Source of the DNA: Ehretia macrophylla
Lineage: Eukaryota > Streptophyta > Magnoliopsida > Boraginales > Ehretiaceae
NCBI GenBank assembly: GCA_037974665.1
Contig: CM075764.1
Span: 117,986,325-118,050,324 of the forward strand
Direction: 5' to 3'
DNA length: 64,000 nucleotides
Below the pieces are notes generated by a model. The model was not told where the DNA came from. It was given only the letters and a program-made list of their open reading frames with translations, and made no database searches. Shown here piece by piece: positions 59,195-64,000 of the stretch (the stretch's first letter is position 1; the number at the start of each line of letters is the position of its first letter). Made by a program: the position numbers and the translations under genes.

Positions 59195-59673
59195 GGCTCC
59201 GTTTGTTTGCCGTAAAATAACTTGTTGGATAAAAATATTTTCAGGAGAAAATATTTTTTTGAAAAATAAAATATTGAAAAATATTTTATAGTATTTGGAA
59301 ATGACAGTGAAAAATATTTTTCGATATGGGATTTTATAAATATATATATATATATACACACACATATACATATAATATATATGTTAACTGTGAGGGTAGG
59401 TGGGGTAGAGGGTTAGGGTGGGGGTAGGATGGAGGATAGGGAGATGGGGAGTGGGGGTGAGGTAGGGGTGGTTGGGGTGGGGGTGAAATTTGTGAGTTCT
59501 GCAAAATATTTTTTTCTCCCAAAGGACATGAAAATACTTTTTACTCTTTTGAACTAAAATTTTTTCTTAACTGGAAAATATTTTCAGGTTGACTAAATTT
59601 TCCATGTTATCAAACATTGAAAAATTCGAAAAATATATTTCAAGAAAATATTTTACTGCAAACAAACAGAGCC
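59195..59673. mobile_element. MITE with hAT-like terminal inverted repeats
   Basis: Left end GGCTCCGTTTGTTTGCCGTA, right end complement GGCTCTGTTTGTTTGCAGTA. Both arms continue AAAATA and contain AAATATTTT motifs that pair. The centre has a TA/CA repeat and a G-rich block. I found no perfect 8-bp duplication, so the superfamily is tentative. Confidence 0.75.
59391..59486 (+). repeat. G-rich tract inside the MITE
   Basis: Dense runs of three to five G separated by one to five bases (GAGGGTAGG, GGTGGGGTAGAGGG, TTGGGGTGGGGGTG). Strong potential to form G-quadruplex DNA on the plus strand. Confidence 0.8.
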
Positions 59674-59851
59674 TCATCTAATTTTTTTTTTTTTTTTTTG
59701 CAGAATACGTACCATATTTTTCTACCACGAATGTTATACCATAAAGAGTATTTTACCTTTTTTGATGTATTTAAAAATTTTCCTCATTGCAAAAAAGAAA
59801 ATTATATATTTGGTTGGAAAGAAAAGATCAGATTTGATTTGAAATGTACGT
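59674..59851. other. Non-coding spacer
   Basis: AT-rich sequence with a T-run at about 59682-59699. Nothing recognised. Confidence 0.6.
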
Positions 59852-59860
59852 ATATATATG

Positions 59861-60264
59861 AGGTAAATTGTGCAAATAGTCCTTATTGTTTACATATTTT
59901 TTCAAGTTGATTCTTAATATTTCAAAAAAAAATTACACTAGTCACTAACATTTACAAAAGTTATTCAAAATGGTCCTTATTGTTCAAAACTAACCAATTT
60001 AGTTCCTATTATTTTTCAAAAAATTTAAATTAGGCTCTAAACATAGGTCACATTAGGGACTAAGTTAAGTTTCTTTTAGAAAATAATAGGGATTAAATTG
60101 AATTTTTTAAAAAATAATAAGCACTAACTTAGCTAGTATTGAACAATAATGACCATTTTGAATCACTTTTGCAAATATTAGAGATTTCTAAGAATCTTTT
60201 AAAATATTAAGGATGACATTGAAAAAATATGTAAACAATAATGATTAAATGTGAAATTTACCCT
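59861..60264. mobile_element. Foldback MITE with 9-bp target duplication
   Basis: 404 bp with arms that pair over about 180 bp, for example TTATTGTTTACATATTTTTTCAA, ATTCAAAATGGTC, TATTGTTCAA and the complements on the right side. The ends are AGGTAAATT and AAATTTACCCT. Target duplication ATATATATG is perfect at 59852-59860 and 60265-60273. Mutator-like by duplication size. Confidence 0.85.
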
Positions 60265-60399
60265 ATATATATGTATACATGTATGTTTAAGAAAAGATAG
60301 GTTTTAAAGCGTTTTTCTCTAATCTCGCTCATAATGTAAATTTTGTATAATAAGCTCATTTTCATCTTTTTTATTGTTAGAATTTTTTTAAAAAAATTA

Positions 60400-60891
60400 T
60401 GGGCTGTTATTGATTGAAATATTTTCTGATTTCAAAAAACGGGTTGAGCTTGACCGGTAAAGCCCAATATATATTTTATAGTGATCCACTTCAGTTGGGT
60501 TTTAGTGATGTGGTATGTAAAGTGTAGAGCCTGATTAAAATATAGGACAGCTTGATGGGGGGCCCAATACAGCTTTGAGGCTAGACCCTTTCTCCTATCT
60601 AGAATACTAATAGCCTATAAATAAAGCTATTAGGGTTGGATGGCCCCATTGATAGCCACCATACAAAAGTTTGAGAGGAAAAGGGAGCTCTTACTCTAGA
60701 CGTGTCTACCATAACATGTCGCCCAAGTTTTTCACAGGATTATCACAAAGGTAGTTTCACAAAGATAGTTCTAATGGCTTCAAGTAAAGGTACGCTTCCG
60801 ATTCGATAAACTTAATAGTATTAATTAATTGTTGCACTGTTTTATTTTTTGATATTAGATCCCGTAAAATCTAACAAGTGATATCAGAGCC
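60400..60891 (+). repeat. LTR and primer-site remnant of another retrotransposon
   Basis: Sequence with TATA-like CCTATAAATAAAGC (60613-60626) ends TCTAACA at 60876, followed by TGATATCAGAGCC (60879-60891), close to the initiator-tRNA-Met primer site. This is the arrangement of a 5' LTR and its primer site. The left edge is approximate and there is no matching gag-pol after it; the Pack-MULE lies just downstream. Confidence 0.6.
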
Positions 60892-61269
60892 GTTAATATC
60901 AGAAATAAAACCTGTGCAAAAGAACCTTTTTTTTAGAGTAAATAGCTCCATACCCCCTATGGTGGGTTGTAAGTGCGTAGGACCCCCCTATGGTCACAAA
61001 AATGCGTAGGTCCCCTTTGTGGTCTATGTTGCATTGCACATGACTTCCCTCCATTAAATATTCCGTCATTTTTGACAGAATGTGTAGTACACACGATGTA
61101 GGTGCAACTTGGATTAATTTTTAACCATTTTAAAAATAAAATAAATGTATGACCAAAAAATAAAATAAATGTCTTAATTAACTAAAATACCCTTTCCACA
61201 AAAAAAAAAAAAATAGTGTCATCTTCCCTAACATCTTCTTCAAACCCCCAAAACTCCACCTCGTCAGTC

Positions 61270-61727
61270 TCCAAAATGCCTTCTTCACTTCGACACCAGT
61301 GGTCTTCATAAAAAAAAAAAAAGAAAAAAGAAATGCAAGTAACGTGCACCAATGATTTTCTTATTGCAGAGTGTTGTAGTAAAGTTTTCGCCTTCTGTGC
61401 ATACTCTTTTCCAACGAGAAGGGCTTGTTGTGGAGTTAGTCTAGCAGAAAAGCCATGAACAATAGTTTTGTAGACATGGACAAAGTCATCTTTATGGTTC
61501 TGATCACTTGATGTAATTTTGGGATTTTGATCAGATTCTGAAGGGTTTGAATTGAGGCTTTGAAGAGTGAAACTATACCATTTTACCACATCGGAAAAGA
61601 CAGATGGCTTCAAGTCATTTTGGACTCTAACAATGAAGGTTTGAACACTCTCAGCTTCGTTTTCAGCAACAATAATGAGTGAAAAGGAGAAGAAAAGAAC
61701 GAAAAAAAGAACCCAAAACTGATTCAT
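61270..61727 (-). pseudogene. Captured subtilisin-like protease fragment
   Basis: The minus-strand ATG at 61727 starts a signal peptide (hydrophobic VLFFVLFFSFSLIIV) and a subtilase I9 propeptide (TFIVRVQNDLKPS, HVYKTIVHGFSARLTPQQ). Right after this, the DNA in another frame encodes PSRWKRVCTEGENF and LCNKKIIGARYLHF, a conserved stretch of the plant subtilase catalytic domain downstream of the active-site Asp. So the catalytic Asp segment was deleted at capture and the two parts are out of frame. Beyond it, the frame runs through a poly-Phe from a T-run and unassigned sequence. It cannot make an active protease. The family is recognised from motifs. Confidence 0.8.
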
Positions 61728-61754
61728 GGTAACAGAGAGGAAAGAAGGTGTAAT

Positions 61755-61875
61755 GATGGCGGTGGTGGTGACCGAAGGTGGAGATGGTGGTGGAGATGAT
61801 GGTGGTGGTGTAGTTGACTGTTGGTGGCTGGAGGTGGAGATGGTGGTGTAGATGATGATGGTGGTGAGTTGACTG
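61755..61875. repeat. GGT/GAT-rich simple repeat
   Basis: GGTGGTGGTGATGAT-like low-complexity sequence next to the subtilase start, within the Pack-MULE. Predicted poly-His and poly-Pro peptides over it are artefacts. Confidence 0.8.
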
Positions 61876-62087
61876 TTTCTATTTTTTTAATTATTACTAT
61901 TATTTTATTGTCAAATACGTTAAAAATTAATAAAAATCGCACTTTACGCGCGTATACTGCACATCTTATCAAAATTGATGAAATATTTGACAGAAGGGGG
62001 TCGTGTGCAATGCGTCATAAACCACAGGGAGTCTTGTGCACTTACGACCCACCATAAGGGAGTCTGGAGCTATTTATTCTTTTTTTA

Positions 62088-63034
62088 TGGTTAATTAACC
62101 GTCTGTCTTCGGATTGTTTGATCTGTCTTTGTCTCAAGTTTTGGCTTGGCATTCAAAGTTATTATGCCTTCAATATAGATGAAACTTAAGTACAACAATT
62201 TAGATACGTTGATTTTGTGTTTTAGTCTATGCGTAAGAGGGAGGATAGCTTACCGAGTAGCAAATAGTTTTCAAGTGCTGCATACCTTGCCATCTTTTAA
62301 ACCTGTAAGCTGGTTAAAGCCACAATTGATGTTTGATGTTATCCTGTACTTTAGTTTGGGAGACTAAACTTAAATAATAATAAAAAAAGGGAAGGGGGGA
62401 GGGGGGACCACTTATCCAATCTGGCTCTCTAATGTTGTACCGTTGCCCAAGAAAGATGGCCCGGGGGAAGGAAAGACACAACTTGATTCTTGGCTTGAAG
62501 GTTGAACCCAAAAAGTGACTGTTTACTTTTATATATTAGAGAACTATGAGACTGTTTGGCCTATTTTTTAGATTCTTAAAAGCACATTTTGTGAGTTTAA
62601 AAGCTCAAATTTACCTGTTTGACCTATTTTTAAAAGTACTTTTGAGTAAAAGTCAAAGCTGAAAAAAGTCAAAATATAGAAGCTCCAAATCGGAGCTTTT
62701 CAAAAACAGCTTTTGCGAAACTCTTTTTACAAAATACGGGAAGCTCTTTTTTTGTTCTTCTTCTCAAAAATATCCCTTTACATTTTTTAAAAATCCACCA
62801 TTGCCCTTTAAATTTCTCAATACGTTTGACCCTAATATGATCACTCGTTCTTTCTCTCATATTTCAACTTTTTTTTCCTCGCAAAGAAGAATAGCATACT
62901 AGTAAAGAAGATCAAATCATCATCATTATTCTCTGAGGTAAGCTCCACATCGCTTCTTTAAGTATTTGAAACTTGTATTATATTATGTTTATTTAAAAGT
63001 CCCTTGAATAATTTTTGTAGACTGTTATATGACA

Positions 63035-63112
<78 letters not shown>

Positions 63113-64000
63113 TATGTGAAATCGAGACCATCATGAACATATATATGTATATTTATTTCTGGCACTTTGTATTGTGTCTTGGTGATGAGTAGGACGAGTC
63201 ATGTTAATTAAGAACTGCATGATTTCTTTCTTGAAACCTAGTGCTTCAATCCATGTATGCCTCTTGTTCTTTTGCTTCTTGTTGTGTAGCCTTTCGATCT
63301 GAACAGAACAATCCAAAGTATAGCATTGTTTTTACTCAGTTGGAGTTACGTGACCCTTCTGCAATTGTTTAATTATGAATTTCACCTTTCAGTTGATGAA
63401 CAAATTTAAGGAAATTGGCGACAAATAAACGCGTTTTTGCTGCATTCATCACTAGATTAGTTGGGCTGGGTGGACTCAATCAATAAGGAAGAAATGTTAT
63501 TTTAAGAGTAAATTGTCTTTTATAATCTCATTGAATCTAAATATATATATTTTACTAGAATTATTCATATTATTTTTCAATATATCATTCTTTCTATGAG
63601 ATGGTGATAATAATATAAAATTTGGTCATGTATGGTTATAGTACTCAATTTTTAATGATTGACATTTTAGTATATCCACGTGTCTATAGGGAAAGAAAGA
63701 AAATTTCGATTGATTTGATTACAAACTTTTGGTGATAGTTCAAGATTAGCTTAATTAATTAATTTTTAACTTATCAAGTTTTAATCTTCTCCATATTTAT
63801 ATGAGGGACCATAATTAACCAGCGTAAGTACTTATTTATTTATTTATTTGGCCAAGGCCTGCTCATTAAACGAAATATTAAATGGATTAGCTATGTTGTC
63901 TATTCAAAAAAATTTGTTAGATAAACTTGATAATGTCGATTTAACAGCTTGCATGAATGTATACGCAATTGGCTACTAAAAATCTTTCTCTTAAATGATT
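62088..64000. other. Non-coding region at window end
   Basis: No coding gene recognised. 62545-62720 looks like a decayed dispersed repeat with an AGCTCCAAATCGGAGCT palindrome. At about 62932-62940 CTGAGGTAAGC could be a 5' untranslated-exon donor and TTGTGTAG at about 63283-63290 an acceptor, but there is no coding support. (TA)n follows at 63050-63106. Confidence 0.5.
63050..63106. repeat. (TA)n microsatellite
   Basis: About 28 TA dinucleotides. Confidence 0.95.

Larger units (their letters stand above)
60936..62079. mobile_element. Pack-MULE carrying a subtilase gene fragment
   Basis: Ends GAGTAAATAGCTCC and complement GAATAAATAGCTCC. The inverted repeats continue about 160 bp (TATGGTGGGTTGTAAGTGC, GCATTGCACA, GTCAAATATT-like). 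Flanks are T-runs ending in A (60927-60935 and 62080-62087), compatible with a 9-bp duplication that lost one T. No transposase. The interior carries a host protease fragment on the minus strand, the Pack-MULE arrangement. Confidence 0.8.

Noticed and set aside
61724..61972. His/Pro-rich minus-strand frame
   Set aside because: Low-complexity GGT/GAT repeat translated in one frame.
63004..63192. Ile/Tyr-repeat open frames
   Set aside because: Direct translation of the (TA)n microsatellite.
62932..63290. 5' untranslated intron of a gene beyond the window
   Set aside because: Splice-like sites only, with no coding exon or promoter evidence inside the window.

Overview
This window looks like an intergenic, transposon-rich stretch of a flowering-plant nuclear genome, most likely a eudicot. 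It is AT-rich, plant Copia-type LTR retrotransposons with initiator-tRNA-Met-like primer sites dominate it, and there is a DC1 (Cys/His-rich) gene and captured plant gene fragments. No bacterial signals, rRNA, tRNA or CRISPR were seen. The species cannot be named from the sequence.

Layout. 1-4220 is mostly non-coding and holds a GC-richer LTR-like island and a remnant of a DC1 gene. 4226-14572 is a defective Copia element (184-bp LTRs, target duplication GTTAC) carrying a second, intact Copia element in its RNase H region (8959-14259, 549-bp LTRs, target duplication CTAAG, one uninterrupted 1302-codon gag-pol frame). The outer element sits at the 3' end of a minus-strand DC1 gene (14570-16130) and its last LTR bases now supply that gene's stop codon. 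17290-20755 is a decayed, 5'-truncated L1-type LINE. 20827-22142 is an inverted-repeat structure around a CACTA-like terminus, followed by a minisatellite. 22775-30892 is a decayed Copia element (target duplication AATTG).

32671-46437 is a 13.8-kb CACTA DNA transposon (TAT duplication). It contains six exons, with introns, of a host PUG-domain gene (Pack-CACTA structure), and a 7.75-kb non-autonomous LARD-like LTR element (36688-44438, TTCTA duplication). The CACTA itself appears to lie in a Helitron-like sequence ending near 46478. 47529-47985 is a foldback MITE with a 9-bp duplication. 49545-59126 is a decayed SIRE/Maximus-type Copia element with a downstream env-position open reading frame. 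59195-62079 has a hAT-like MITE with a G-rich core, a second 9-bp-duplication MITE, an LTR/primer-site remnant, and a Pack-MULE carrying a rearranged subtilase fragment. 62080-64000 is non-coding with microsatellites.

The genes do not form a pathway. The window records successive insertion, nesting, gene capture and decay. The only host locus is the DC1 gene, probably damaged. The only apparently mobilisation-competent coding unit is the inner Copia. The two captured-gene transposons and the LTR-supplied stop codon are the most informative structures. All repeat and boundary calls were made by eye.
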